64,000 bases of DNA from Megascapheus bottae (taxonomy: Eukaryota; Chordata; Mammalia; Rodentia; Geomyidae): NCBI GenBank assembly GCA_024803745.1, contig JANJXV010000151.1:2170001-2234000 (forward strand), written 5' to 3'. Below are positions 33,521 through 45,897 of this stretch, in pieces. The number at the start of each line of letters is the position of its first letter. The first letter of the stretch is position 1. Under the pieces are notes generated by a model. It was not told where the DNA came from and searched no databases. It worked only from the letters and a program-made list of their open reading frames with translations. The position numbers were made by a program, and so were the translations under genes.

Positions 33521-34750
33521 CCAGGACTATGAGAGGGAACCTGGTACTCTCTTGGTCTAATCAGACACAAGAAGAGGCCGGGATAGGCTGTGGAAAAACA
33601 CAGAGAACATCTTCCCCCAGCTCATCCTGTCCTTTATGCTGGGGCAGCCATGTAACTAGGGCTACGGTGAGATCATCGTCACCCCTGTGCTGCCATCTGA
33701 ATTGTAGGCCTCTGTCCTGGCATGGGGTGTCCTGATGGCTGAGCAGGTGCCCTAACCCTAGATGGAGAGCAGCCACTGACTGTGGTAGCTAAGGAGAGAT
33801 CTGTTCCATAGCTATCAGGCCACCCAGCATGGGAGCCATAACCACCCCTCACCCAGGTAGAGGCCAATGGTTTTCCAGGTGCTACTAACATTGCCCCACC
33901 CCTAGCTCTGGGTACACGTGACATTCCCTCCACAAGGAGCAGGACTAAGTGAAGGATCAGGAAGCTGCCTATGGGCTTCAGATGATGGCCAGGCTGGCAC
34001 TACAGATGGCCTCACTCTGTCACCACCTTCCCCTGCCTCCATCATTCCTCCATCATGCCTCTCTACCTCCCACCCATTAACCTTGGAAACCAATGAACTG
34101 GGCTCTCATCATTCCTCTCATCTCTTCACCCACCTTGCCATGCATCCATCCCTCTGTCACTTCCACCCCACACACATCCCACCACCAGCCACCCTGTAGC
34201 TTATGAGGACCCCAGAGGAAGCTCTTGGTGAAGGGCTTGTGACCACAAAACAGTTACTATCACCCGCTCCAGCCTGATCCACCACAGAATAAGAACAGCC
34301 AAGCAGGCTCACACTGCAGCAGAGTTGCTCTGCTGCCACCCTGATTTCTTCATGGCCAGGACTTGGCTCTCCTCAGCCTCCCAGCTCAGTAACCAGTACA
34401 TTGTGCTTTCACAGAGCCATGGCTTCCAGTCTCCATGGACACAATGACATCAAGGTGATGCCAACTTCCCCATCTCTATATACTTCTAACTATGGGATGG
34501 GAGCTGAGGTTCTCTTCTGTGACTCCATCCGCTAAGAGGCTCATGCAGATTTCTATCCTTTGCTCATCATGGTGACTCTTTGGTTAACAAGTCACTGCTG
34601 GGCTTCCAGTTCACCACATATAGAACCCATACTCCAACACTTTTCTTAGAAGGACTGATGACTTTTAAATATTCTCTAGTTTTAAATTTCTAGTTCCTTC
34701 TCTCTTTCATTTATATATTTCCCTTCCTCACATACTTCCCTTTTTTTATC
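33521..34750. other. Unique, relatively GC-rich sequence without a callable gene
   Basis: It has fewer repeats than the rest of the window and a plus-strand stretch near 34,420-34,540 with open frame (MASSLHGHNDIKVMP). I do not recognise it and see no matching splice pattern. It could hold relic exons. Confidence 0.35.
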
Positions 34751-34754
34751 TTCC

Positions 34755-34985
34755 TTCTTTCATTCCTGGCCTTGAACTCAAGACCTGGAGCATTTTCTTA
34801 GCTTTTCTTTGCTCAAGGTAGCACTCTAGCTCTTGAGCCACAGCTCTACTTCAATCTTTGTTCTTGCTCTAAACTGGGAGTATGAGTCTCATGCATTTTT
34901 CCCTTTGCTGGGTTGGTTTTAAACCACAATACTAAGATCAGGATCCTGAATATGCCTCGGATTACAGGTATTATCTAATCAAAAC
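34755..34985 (-). mobile_element. SINE, 7SL-like + ID-like
   Basis: Minus-sense, moderately diverged element (CTTGAGCCACAGC, then GGATTACAGG). Confidence 0.75.
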
Positions 34986-35389
34986 AAATTCCTGATTTCT
35001 TTTTTAGACATAATTAGTTCTTTCAGGTGAGCCACCAGCCACTCATGCAAGAGCAGTGCAGGATCCCAGCATTCATCTTGTCTCCAGTCTTATTCCATCC
35101 ATCTTACAATGGTCATCTAAAACACCCTGCTGCATGCCTGAAGTCGCAAGGAACGTTCTCAACGCCATGAGAAGACCCCTTAAGCTCTGCCTCAGACATG
35201 CCCAGCCCCCATCCCACTTCCACATGAGCATTTGTTTAGGAGAAATTTCCTGAGTACATCATCATCTTTTCCTCGCCATTCAAATTTCATCTTTGGAGTC
35301 ATTTCTCCCAGACAAAGAGGAACATGATCCATGGTTTGATAGCAGCTCCAGCTTCATAGTCCCAGCCACCAACACCCCCCCCATTACCC
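34986..35389. other. Spacer before duplication copy 2
   Basis: Unique sequence with no recognised gene. Homology with the window start begins at about 35,390, just after a short C-rich run. Confidence 0.5.
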
Positions 35390-35924
35390 TGCCAGACACC
35401 TGAATTCAAGGACAATGTTTTCACTACCCCTGACTCTTATCAAATGTTTTAACTTATACAGTGCATTAAAATAATTTTACTAAATGGAATAAACACATGG
35501 CATCAAGCTTCAGAATCTTTGCACCTGAACTTTTAGTGAATCACAGACACACCAGCATTTCTGTAGCCAACAGAAATCTTAGCTTTGAGATTTCAGCATT
35601 CCTGGTATCCAAGTTTGGATGTGCTTACACTGCCCTTAATGGGGCACTTCAATCACACAATCCCACAACAATCACTGTCATTTGACATTCACTGGTAGGT
35701 GGTGCTAGGAAAAAGACTGATGTGCCAACTCCATGCTGGCTTGACCTATGCCATCTTCAAACCTGGAGCAAGTGGGGCTCCTCTCTCCGTGACACCTTTT
35801 GTCTACTACCCCAGGAGGACCTTTACCTTGAGTCAAAATTATGAAGACTATCTCTACCAGCAAAGATTCCAGTGAGATGTGCCTACATGGATAAAGCTAA
35901 AATCTCACTAAAGTGAGGTTGTTG

Positions 35925-36140
35925 GCAGTGCTGGAGCCTGAACTCAGGGCCTGGGCACTAAGCATTTGTACTCAAGACTAGCCCTTTACCACTTGAGCCC
36001 AAATTCCATTCCCAGCTGTTTTTATTTTTGGTAGTAAGAATATATCAGACTTTCCTGTTCTAGGTGACTTGGAACTTCCATACTCAGATCTCAGCCTCGT
36101 GACCAGCCTGGATTAAAAGTGTGGATCAGCCATGCGCCAC
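35925..36140 (-). mobile_element. SINE, 7SL-like + ID-like (copy 2)
   Basis: Counterpart of 538-750 with scattered substitutions. Confidence 0.75.
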
Positions 36141-36527
36141 ACCTGAGGACTTTTGCCAGCCCATTTTTTCCCAAAAATTAGAAGAGGAAGATGTGGGAGG
36201 GTTGGGCTCATCCTGCCCTGCATATGAAGGAGAGCATCAGCGCCTGAACTTCATTCCCTGTTGTAGGCTGCTGGAGGAAAAGGAAGCAAATAGGCACAGG
36301 CTGGCAGCAGATGCCACAGAACAACTTGTGACCAAGACTCCCAGAGCAGACCTCAGAATCGATGACAGAGTTGGATCTACCCAGTAACAGAGGCAGTGCT
36401 GACACCTGAACCTGCGCGTTTGAGCCTTTGCTGCTAGTAAACAGGGCCACCTATGTCTCAATGAGAAAGGTGAGATTTTGGTGGAGAAGGTGAGATTAAA
36501 CATTATGTATCATGCCAGAAGACAGAC

Positions 36528-37390
36528 TATAAGGGGTCTTTTATTATTCCAAGTGAAATTTTGGATTTCCTCTTCTGTTTCTTTAAAGAATGACATTGGG
36601 ATATTGATGAATATTGCACTGAATTTGTAGATAGTCCCTATCAAGATTGCCATTTTTACAATATTACTTTTTCCAAACCAGGAGCATAGGTTTTTGCATT
36701 TCCTCAGTTCTGCGTTAATTTCCTTCTCCAGAGTTTATAGTTCCATCAAAAAAGGTGCTTTACATTCTAAGTTAATTCCTAGGTATTTTATTTTCTTTGA
36801 TAGCAAAATGAGTTGCTATCCTGATTCTTGCCTCATTCCTCTCATTCGTTGGCATATAGGAAGGCAGTTGACATTGAGGGTAAATTTTATACCCTGCTAC
36901 CTTACCAAAGCAGCTTCGGAGTAGAGTCTACAGGGTTCTTTAAATACAGAATCATGTCATCTGTAAGGAGAGAAAGTTTCAGTTCCTCTTTCCCTTTTCC
37001 TCCTCACTCCAGTTAGAATGGCCAAGATCCAGAAATCTAATAACGTATGCTGGAGGGGATGTGGCCAGGAGGGATCACTACTACACTGTGGTGGGATTGC
37101 AAACTCGTTCAACCACTATGGAAAGCACTATGGCAGTATCCCAAAAAGACTAAACATAGAGCTCCCCTGTGATCCAGCAATTTCACTACTTGCCAATCGT
37201 CCAGATAGGACACACTAAATTCACTAGAACAATAACATTTATCACAGCACTATTTACTATAACAAAGGTATGGAACCAACCCAGATGCCCGTCAGTTGAT
37301 GAGTAGATCAAATATGGTGTTTTTACACAATGGAATTCTGTGCTTCTGTCAGAAAGAATGACATAGACGAATTTGTAAGGAAATAGAAAG
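36528..37390 (+). mobile_element. L1 fragment with 5' inversion, copy 2
   Basis: Counterpart of 1,140-1,990, with the same head-to-head L1 junction at about 37,005. It keeps about 40 bases near 36,608-36,650 that are deleted in copy 1. Confidence 0.85.
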
Positions 37391-37419
37391 ACTGTAAAGT
37401 TTAGAAATTAGTTTCTGTC

Positions 37420-37605
37420 TCCTTCTCTCTCTCCTTCTCTATCTCTGTAAAATTTAGAAGTTCCTGTTTCTCTCTCTTTTCTCTCTTTCTCTCTCTCTTT
37501 CTGTCTCTCTCTTTCTGTCTCTGTCTTTCTGTCTCTCTCTTTCTGTCTCTCTCTGTCTCTCTCTCTGTCTCTCTGTCTCTATCTCTGTCTCTCTCTGTCT
37601 CTCTG

Positions 37606-37684
<79 letters not shown>
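37420..37684. repeat. (TC)n microsatellite, copy 2
   Basis: TC/TGTC/TTTC interspersed, then a pure TC run (about 37,617-37,684). It is markedly longer and more internally duplicated than 2,040-2,182. Confidence 0.97.
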
Positions 37685-37687
<3 letters not shown>

Positions 37688-37689
37688 AA

Positions 37690-37858
37690 CCTTAGGCTTG
37701 AACTCAGGGCCTGAGCTACTTTTGCTCAAGGTTAGCACTCTACCATTTGAACCACAGTGCTGCTTCTGGCTTGCTCTTTTCACGTAGTATTGAGGAATCT
37801 AACCCAGGCCTTCATCCTTGATAGGTTAGCACTCTACCACTAAGCCACACAGTCAGCT
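37690..37858 (-). mobile_element. ID-type dimeric SINE (copy 2)
   Basis: Counterpart of 2,186-2,353. Confidence 0.8.
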
Positions 37859-38599
37859 TTTAGAGGTTCCTGACAAAGGTTTTCCTACATGCTATTATTT
37901 CTGCTGTGAGTGCTCTTAATGCTTGCTGAAGGTTGACTTTGTTTAGAAGACTTACCCTAATGCTCCCATATACAGAGATTCTATATATAGCTAAATGTTT
38001 TTCATTACTCAGAATTTCTCTATTGTGTATGTTCTGAAATGTACTGAAGACTGACTTCTGATTAAAAGTCATTGCACATTTGTTGTATTCATTAGTTTTC
38101 TTTTCTTCTATGGGAATCAGGTTTGTGATGAACACAGAATTATGCCTTCCAGGTCAAACACTTTCCACATTTGTAATATTCTTAAGGTTTTTCTCTCCTA
38201 TGTGCATTTTATACTTAGTCATACGTTCATGATGGATTTTTCATATTCTTATATTCATACGATTTTTATCCTGTGTCTGTGTGGTATCATGCAAACTCAA
38301 CTATGAGTTCTTCAAAAAAATTTCCCTTTCATTTTATTCATAGGATTCTATCCTGTGGGTGTTTAGTGATAAATCTTGACTTGTGCCTTCTGGGGAAAAG
38401 ACTGAACATTTGCTACATTCATTAAGGGTTTTATCTTGTGTTGGTTCTGTGACACAAGCTGAGTTTTCTTCCACAGACTAAAAAGTCTTTCCTATTTATT
38501 ACATTGCTAAGGCTTCTCATATGTGTGAACTCTCTTACGCTTCCTGAAGGGTGAATACTGCACGAAAGACTTTCAACTTTGGTTATATTCCTAAGGTTT

Positions 38600-39480
38600 C
38601 TAATATGTGTGAATTCTGTTATGCCTCCTGTAATGTGACTTCCATCTGAAGGTCTTACCACATTTGATGCACTCGTACAGTTTCTCTCCTGTGTGTGTTC
38701 TCTGATGCAATTTGAGGGAAGACTTCCATTTGAAAGACATTCCACATCGGTTACCTTCATAAGGTTTTTCTCCTGTTTGAATTGTCTTATGCATGTTGAG
38801 GTTTGGCTTCTGTGTGAAGGACTTTTCACATATGTTACACTCATTAGGTGTTTCTCCTGAGTATATTCTCTGATGAACATGGAGTTTTACCTTCCATTTG
38901 AAAGACTTTCCGCATTCACTACATGCATAAGTTTTCTCTCCTGTGTGTGTTCTATAATGCCCATCAAGATATGACTTCCACTTGAAGGTCTTTCCACATT
39001 TGTTGCACACATAAGGTTTCTCTCCTGTGTGTGTTCTTTGATGCAATTTGAGGGAAGATTTCTGTCTGAAAGACTTTACACATTGGTTACATTCATAAGG
39101 TTTCACTCCTGTGTGTATTCTCTGATGAACACGAAGTTTTCCCTTCCCTTGGAAAGACTTTCCACATTCATTACACTTATAAGATTTCTCTCCTGTGTGT
39201 GTTATTTGATGAACTCGAAGGTGTATCTTCTGGGTGAAAGACTTTTCACATTTGTTACATTCATAAGGTTTCTCTTCTGTGTGTCTTCTCTGGTGCAAAG
39301 TGAGGTATGATTTCAGTCTAAAAGTCTTCCCACATTTATCCCATTCATAAGATTTCTCTTCTGTGTGAGATCTCTGATGTGTGCTGATTGCTGAATTCTG
39401 GGCAGAAATTTTATTACGTTCCTCATATTCATAAGGTTTGTCTTCTCTTGGAGATCTAGGTTGGAGCGTCAGGTCTGACT
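38600..39480 (-). pseudogene. C2H2 finger array, copy 2
   Basis: An open frame from about 39,480 holds two eroded fingers (one with YEWDKC in place of YECDKC), then eight readable fingers with HTGEK-type linkers, ending at the stop after HNRIHTY. Zinc-ligand losses: finger 5 ends RIY, finger 6 ends TIQ (both shared with copy 1), and finger 7 reads YEGNRC where copy 1 keeps YECNRC. Non-ligand changes include NECNICEKSF against YECNICGKSF in copy 1. The frame is longer than in copy 1 because the stop at 3,744 and the extra base near 3,604 are absent here. Confidence 0.92.
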
Positions 39481-40088
39481 TCTCAGAAATTAATTTTCAC
39501 ACTTGATGTACGCATCACATATCTCAGGATATTTGCTCTGAGGTATTTTAAGGCGTATTTCATTACTGAAAAATTTCTCACATTCACTACATATATGAGG
39601 AGTCTCTCCTGTGTACATTTTCGGATGTGTAGTGATGGTCGGTGTTAAGTACAATATTTTTCATCACACAGTACATTTAGCAGTTTTCCTCCCTCCCTGA
39701 AGAATTTCTTGGGCAGGGAGAACAGAATTATGATACTGCAGATCTTTTGGACTGTCACAATCATGAATAAAATGCTCTGAATATCCGATGGATTTTTTAA
39801 GAACAGGAGACATACGAGATCTATATGCAGTATGCATCTCATCAGGCTTAGGAGACAGAAGCATGTCCTGACACTTTATGAACTCCTCAGTCCTCACCCC
39901 TAAGTTGTTACCGTTATTACTAATCAGCTCTGGATTATGTGTAGAGCTCAAATTTAAAGTTGTTGCAAATCTCACGTTTTCCTCCACTTCGATACTACTT
40001 GCAACTGCTACTTCACAAAGACATTCATGTGGACTTTCCTGGCATGTCTTGAACACATTTTCCATTACCTGGACATCTAAAATGAGTC
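39481..40088 (-). pseudogene. KRAB-ZNF last exon: linker and decayed fingers, copy 2
   Basis: Counterpart of 3,751-4,584. The linker frame (VMENVFKTCQESPHECLC and on) is open to KCTV, then TGA TGA. At its start the acceptor is CTAT|GA where copy 1 has CTAG|GA. The nearest alternative AG downstream (in CATTTTAG) would cut off ten bases and shift the phase. Several amino-acid differences from copy 1 are spread through the linker. Confidence 0.85.
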
Positions 40089-40514
40089 ATAGAAAAAAAG
40101 ACACAAACATACATGAGATACAAATATTCCTTACTGTAAAGATAATGACTTTACTTTCCCATCCTAAGTGTTAGATATTTTAAAATATAAAAGTGGAAAT
40201 TGATTTGTGAGAAAAATATGCTTTTCTCCCTAACCTATTAAGAAAATGATATTTTACAATGACCAATAATGTTTTTCTGTGTTTTAGTTCTCTTTTTATA
40301 TCACAGGAAATATTTATTGAAATTACCCACCTATGTATTGCTACAGTTTTAAGCTGAGTACTAACTATAGCATACCTGCAGCTGTTTTTTTCAGATACTG
40401 TTTTGTTTATACATTGAGGAATAGCTGCCTTTCTTTTATTTTTGAGAAATACTCTAAATATTGTGCTGTTTTGCATCTTTTTAAAACTTTCTTTTCTTTT
40501 CTTTTCTTTTTTTT

Positions 40515-41195
40515 TTGTAGTTCATAGGCCTCGGCCCTGTCCCTGAACACTTCAGCAGAAGACTATAACCCCTATCCTTGAGCTACAGCCCCACTTCCTG
40601 TTTTCTAGAGTTAACTACTGATAAGAGTCTCACGTCCTGAGTACCAGATAGGATTACCTTACCCAGTTTCAATGCTGTTTGCTTATTAACCATTAAGTGA
40701 GGAACACGAATTTTTTCTAGATTCAGCGGCCACAAGTTTGGTTTATATGTCTGTTTGCCTTTGATCCAAGCAAGAACGATTCTTGAGATTAAGGTCTTAC
40801 ACCTATATCCCTTCAGTTACAACTTCTCACTAAAGTCTCAATTTAGGTATTTGTGGGAATTTTGAAATTTATTTCTTTCCATTTGAAGTCTTATAAAAAT
40901 TCCTTTTCTAACACTCCTGTCCCTCAGAACCATGGAAGACCAGAAAATCCCCAGCTCATTGTCTAGTTAATTTTCTTTTGTTGATTGAAACTTTGTTGTT
41001 TTTTTTTTCCTTCCATTCCTGGGTTTGAACTTAGGACCTAACCACTGTCCTTGGGTTTTCTCAAGACTAGAACCCTACCAATGAATTCATTACTTCTGGC
41101 TTTTTCTATGTATGTTGTAATAAGGAATAAAACCTGTGTCTTTGTGCATGCTAGGCAAGCACTCTACCACTAGGCTCAATTTCTGGTGGAAACGT
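40515..41195 (-). mobile_element. Two intronic SINEs (copy 2)
   Basis: Counterparts of 5,010-5,165 and 5,500-5,695, at about 40,515-40,670 and 41,010-41,195. Confidence 0.72.
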
Positions 41196-41325
41196 CTGGT
41201 TTTGAATACCAGTCTCTTCCTACCAGCATAAAGATATTATCCTTATCAGAGAATAATGCCCTGACATATTCCTTGTTTGCTCAATCATTTATAGTCTTAG
41301 TTTTAAAGAAATGAAAGAATGATAT

Positions 41326-41326
41326 T

Positions 41327-41376
<50 letters not shown>

Positions 41377-41424
41377 TTTCCTTCCTTCCCTCTTTCTTCC
41401 CTCTTTCTTCCCTCTTTCTTTCCT

Positions 41425-41496
<72 letters not shown>

Positions 41497-41497
41497 G
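41326..41497. repeat. (TTTC)n microsatellite, copy 2
   Basis: Same architecture as 5,819-6,016 (TTTC arms around a CCTTCC core) but about 25 bases shorter. Confidence 0.97.
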
Positions 41498-41504
41498 TTT
41501 TGTA

Positions 41505-41995
41505 GTCATGGGACTTGAATTCTAGACCTGGCTGTTCTTCCTGAGCTCTTCAACTCAAGGCTACTACCCTATGTCTTTAGACTCAACCCCACTTCCCATT
41601 TTCTATTGGTTCATTGGAGAGAAGAGTCTAAGGTGTTTTTGTCATAGGTCAGTCTTTGAACCTTGATCCTCAGATCTCAGCCTCCTAAGTAGCTAGGATT
41701 ACAGGCATGAGCCACGGGCTCATGGCTTTCTCATTTTATTTTGTTTCACAGTGATTTCTACAGAGAAATCTAACTTTAACTCTACTGCCACATAGAATTC
41801 ATCATATCACCCTATGATTCTTGGTGCCGGGGGTTTGGGCTAGCATGCACAAAGACCTGGTTCAGTTCCTTGGTACTACATACAAAGAAAAAGCCAGAAG
41901 TGGTGCTATGACTCAAGAAGTAGAGAGCTAGCCTTGAGAAAACCCAAGGACCATGCTCAGGCCCTGAGACCAAGCATAGGATTGGGAAAAGAAAA
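41505..41995. mobile_element. Intronic SINE pair (copy 2)
   Basis: Counterparts of 6,025-6,245 (minus sense, about 41,505-41,725) and 6,345-6,515 (plus sense, about 41,825-41,995). Confidence 0.85.
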
Positions 41996-42139
41996 TGATT
42001 CTTGATTCATTCACAAAGAATTCCATAGGTTCCACACAGGATTTAGGGTAACTAAGAATATTATTGCTCAGTACATCACAACATGAACTTACCAATGGGG
42101 CTCAGGCTCCAACATCAATATGAAGATGCATTCACTCAC

Positions 42140-42229
42140 CTGTGATATTCTTGTCAGAGGAATTTCCTATCCAGAGTTCTGCACAGTGCTCTAGCTTGTC
42201 AATTAATACAGGTTTGGGAACACAGGGCC
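42140..42229 (-). pseudogene. KRAB-B exon, copy 2
   Basis: Identical in sequence to the 90-base exon at 6,660-6,749, with intact TTTACAG acceptor and GTGAGT donor. The only nearby difference is in the intron just upstream (AATAAG against AATTAG). Confidence 0.88.
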
Positions 42230-42906
42230 CTGTAAATAAGAAACAGTAGAGAATTATTGCTTATGCTGTGTCATCATTGCTTTAAGTTCGCAGACATCCT
42301 ACTCACAAGTTATCTATTAAATCTTTTCTCTCATTTCTCACTGGCTCCATGGTTGACTTTTCCCCAGCTCTGGATTCATTTTGTATGGCATAAACTTAGC
42401 TGTCTTGCTCAAGGCTAGAAAAATACCAGTTTGAGTCCCAGCTCCACTTACATGCATAGGTCTTCATGCATGCTAGGCAAGCACTCAACCACAAAGTCAA
42501 ACTCTTGACACTCCACTAACATTTTTGAGGGGTTACTTGGAGTTATAGAGTTTCATGGCAATTTTTATGCCATTGCTGGCTTCAAATTAGAATTCTTAGA
42601 TTTCTTCCTCCTGAATATTTTAAGATTATAGGCATGAAACATTGCACCTAGTGCCAGGTTTCCATTATAAACTCACTGTTTAGTGATTTGTAGATCCTAT
42701 TTCCAATAATGATATATATTCTATTCTGGATGGTTTATCCACTTACAATTACTGTGTAAGTTTGGAATGTCGTCTCCATTAGAGGAACCATAATTTAGAA
42801 CTGTTGTCAAAGTATCCTGAAGGTATCCTGAAGAATGAGTACAAAATTACCGTAGGTTTTCTTTAGAAAGTAATGATACTTCTCAGGGCCTGGAATCTTT
42901 CATTTA

Positions 42907-43146
<240 letters not shown>

Positions 43147-43254
43147 TTAGCACTGAGTTATAAACACACCATGTCTGGAATTTTATTCTTTTTTTGTTGG
43201 AATTGTATTCCTTTACTTAAATCTTTAGACTTACATGAAATATTGACCTGAAAA

Positions 43255-43940
43255 GCTTAGGGATGGTGCCTAGGCCCAGAGTTCAAGTCTCAAGACCCAC
43301 AAAAAAATAAAAAGGCAAGCCAGGTGTTGGTGGCTCACGCCTGTCATCCTAGCTACTCAGGAGACTGAGATCTGAGGACCATGGTTTCAAAGCCAGCCTG
43401 GCACAAAATTCCATGAGACTCCTTTCCAATTACCCACCATAAAATGTTTAATGGCTTGTGGCATATCATGGTAGAGCAATTGTGGTATCGACAGAAATAA
43501 GTCGGGGGAGTAGATTTAGGTTATAAATGGAATTATTCCATTGAAAAGGAACTACATTATATGATGACATATGCTGATACTGAGAGAATATTGCAAAATC
43601 TTAGGGTATCAAGTAATAATACTGTGAAGTACACCCAGAATGTTAATGTTCTATGTCTGGCATAATAATCACTTGGGGAAGAAACTATTTTTTCTTTTTT
43701 TTTTTGGCTGGGGGATTTGTAAGGCTTGAACTCTGGGCCTGGGCACTGTTCCTGAGCTCTTCAACTCAAGGCTATCACCCTACCTATGAAGCCACAGTGC
43801 CATTTCCCATATTCTAGTGGTTAACTGTCGATGAGAGTCTCATAGACTTTCTAATGCCCAGGCTGGCTTTGAACCAAATCTTTAGATATCAGCCTGATAT
43901 CTGAGTAGCTAGGATTACAGGTATAAGGCACTGCACCTGG
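43255..43940. mobile_element. SINEs (copy 2)
   Basis: Counterparts of 7,770-7,965 (plus sense) and 8,205-8,455 (minus sense, about 43,690-43,940). Confidence 0.8.
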
Positions 43941-44079
43941 CAAGAAATTTATTTCTTGCTGTTTTATACTACAAATTTACTGTATGTTTTACTTTTTCAA
44001 AAAGACTGAGGATGACCTTTGTTCTGTATATAATGGGAAGAGGGGTAGGGAGCTGTGAGCAGAACAACTGAGGGGCAAT

Positions 44080-44900
44080 ACTCAGGGTAGGACAATAGCC
44101 TTAAACTAAAGAGCTCACGGCCCAAGGTCCAAGCCCCATGACTTTCCCCAATACCCCACAAAAAACAGGGAAAAAATTGGAGATTGGAGAGGATTTTCTA
44201 AAAAGAATATATAGAAATAGTAGTTCAAAATGTAGAAAGAAGTTCAATATTAACAGTCATGAGAAAAATTAAAATTACAATGAAATCATTAGTTTAAGTA
44301 TATTAATATAAATATAGTTTTAAACAAAAAGATCCACATACACACACACAAACACACACACACACACACACACGCATACAAAAAAACAACTTTCAAAGTC
44401 TAACTATTACTGGGAAGGTCGTGAGAAGAAGTAGAACTTTGGAATAGTTCTGCAAGGAATATAAAACAATCAAAAATTGCGTGGAGAGTGCTAAAAAAAG
44501 TACTAAATATAGAATTACATAGAAATATGGTCCAACACTTCTATTTCTAGATTTGTACCTAATGGAAGAGAAAGCAGAGACTAGAACAAATATGTGGAGA
44601 ATCCATTCACAACTATTAATAATAATCCAAAGATAGAAATATGCAAAACAATGCATTGAAAAGGAAGAACATTTTACTATATTTTACAGATGAATCTTGA
44701 TTAGAGTAAACTAAAAATACAGCAGTCATAAAGGAAGAGCTAGGGTATGTTTTCCCTTCCAGAGCTTCCAAGGATCAACAAACCCTTAGAGCCAAAAAGC
44801 AGGATGGTTCCAGAGAATGGAGTAGAGAGGAACAGGAGCTGAATGTTTAATGATTATACATGGAAGATGAAAATTGCTCTAGATGGGTAGAATGAAGAGA
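44080..44900. other. Non-coding sequence with (CA)n (copy 2)
   Basis: Counterpart of 8,590-9,400: a partial SINE near 44,085-44,180 and an interrupted CA tract at 44,339-44,374. No gene is seen. Confidence 0.6.
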
Positions 44901-45029
44901 GAACTCTACCCTAAACAATGGTTATGTAGCCACACAGGATGGGACACACCTATACTCTCTGATCTTGGGAAACTCAAGAAGGATTTCTAGCCATCCTGGA
45001 TGCATGGAAAGATCTATCATAAAAACTAA

Positions 45030-45470
45030 TGTGGAGGGGCTGGGAGTTTGGCATAGTTGTAGAGTGCTTGTATGAAGACGAAGGTTCAATTCCGCAGTAC
45101 CACATACACAGAAAAAACCAGAAGTAGTGCTGTGGCTCAAGTAGAAGATCACTAGGCTTGAGGAAAGCTGAAGGACAATGCTTAAACCGAGTTTAAAAAA
45201 AACCCAGAAAGCTGAGCATGATGGGGTGGTGGCTCACTTCTATAATCCTAGATACTCAGGAGGCTGAGATCTGAGGATCAAGGTTTAAAGCCATCCTGGC
45301 ACAAAAAGACCTGAGACACTTATCTCCAATTTAGCTTTAGAAAATGGGAAGTGGGGCTTGGCTCCAGGGTAAGGTGGTAGCCTGGAGCTGAAGAGCTCAG
45401 GGATAGTGCCCAGGCTGAGTTCAAGTTCTATGACCCACCAAAAAAAAACCCAAAAAACAAAAAAATAAGA
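45030..45470 (+). mobile_element. Two plus-sense SINEs (copy 2)
   Basis: Counterparts of the elements in 9,420-9,970. The first lacks about 30 bases of its second arm and the second has a longer A-rich tail. Confidence 0.75.
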
Positions 45471-45897
45471 TGGAAAAAATTGGATTCTGTGAATTTTATC
45501 AGGCATATAAATGTCTTTTTTTACGGTTGAAATAACACATTGTTTGGAAAAAAGTTTTTACCTAGAAATGTACACTACAAATGGAATTAACAAGAAACAC
45601 AAAATATGCAAAAGATACAAATTATCACAATATGGGTATCCTGCTTCTGTATCTTTCACTGACTCTTGTTCAAATGAGTTCACATATTCTGAATCATTTC
45701 TCCCAGTCGATATATGCCACAAGTGTTAGCTTGTACTGTACTTCTTGGGAAATCAAAAGCAAACACTAAGCAAATGTGTGTTAGATTTTGTCAACAGTGA
45801 TATTTCAAATATAAATCCCGACTCATTGCATTATTTAATATCAATGCCGGAATCTAACTTACACTGGCAGAATCTTCAATCTTTTGAGAATCTTCAA

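Noticed and set aside
33040..34339. Several 60-110 codon frames on both strands
   Set aside because: Overlapping frames on both strands without recognisable domains; chance is likely in GC-richer DNA.
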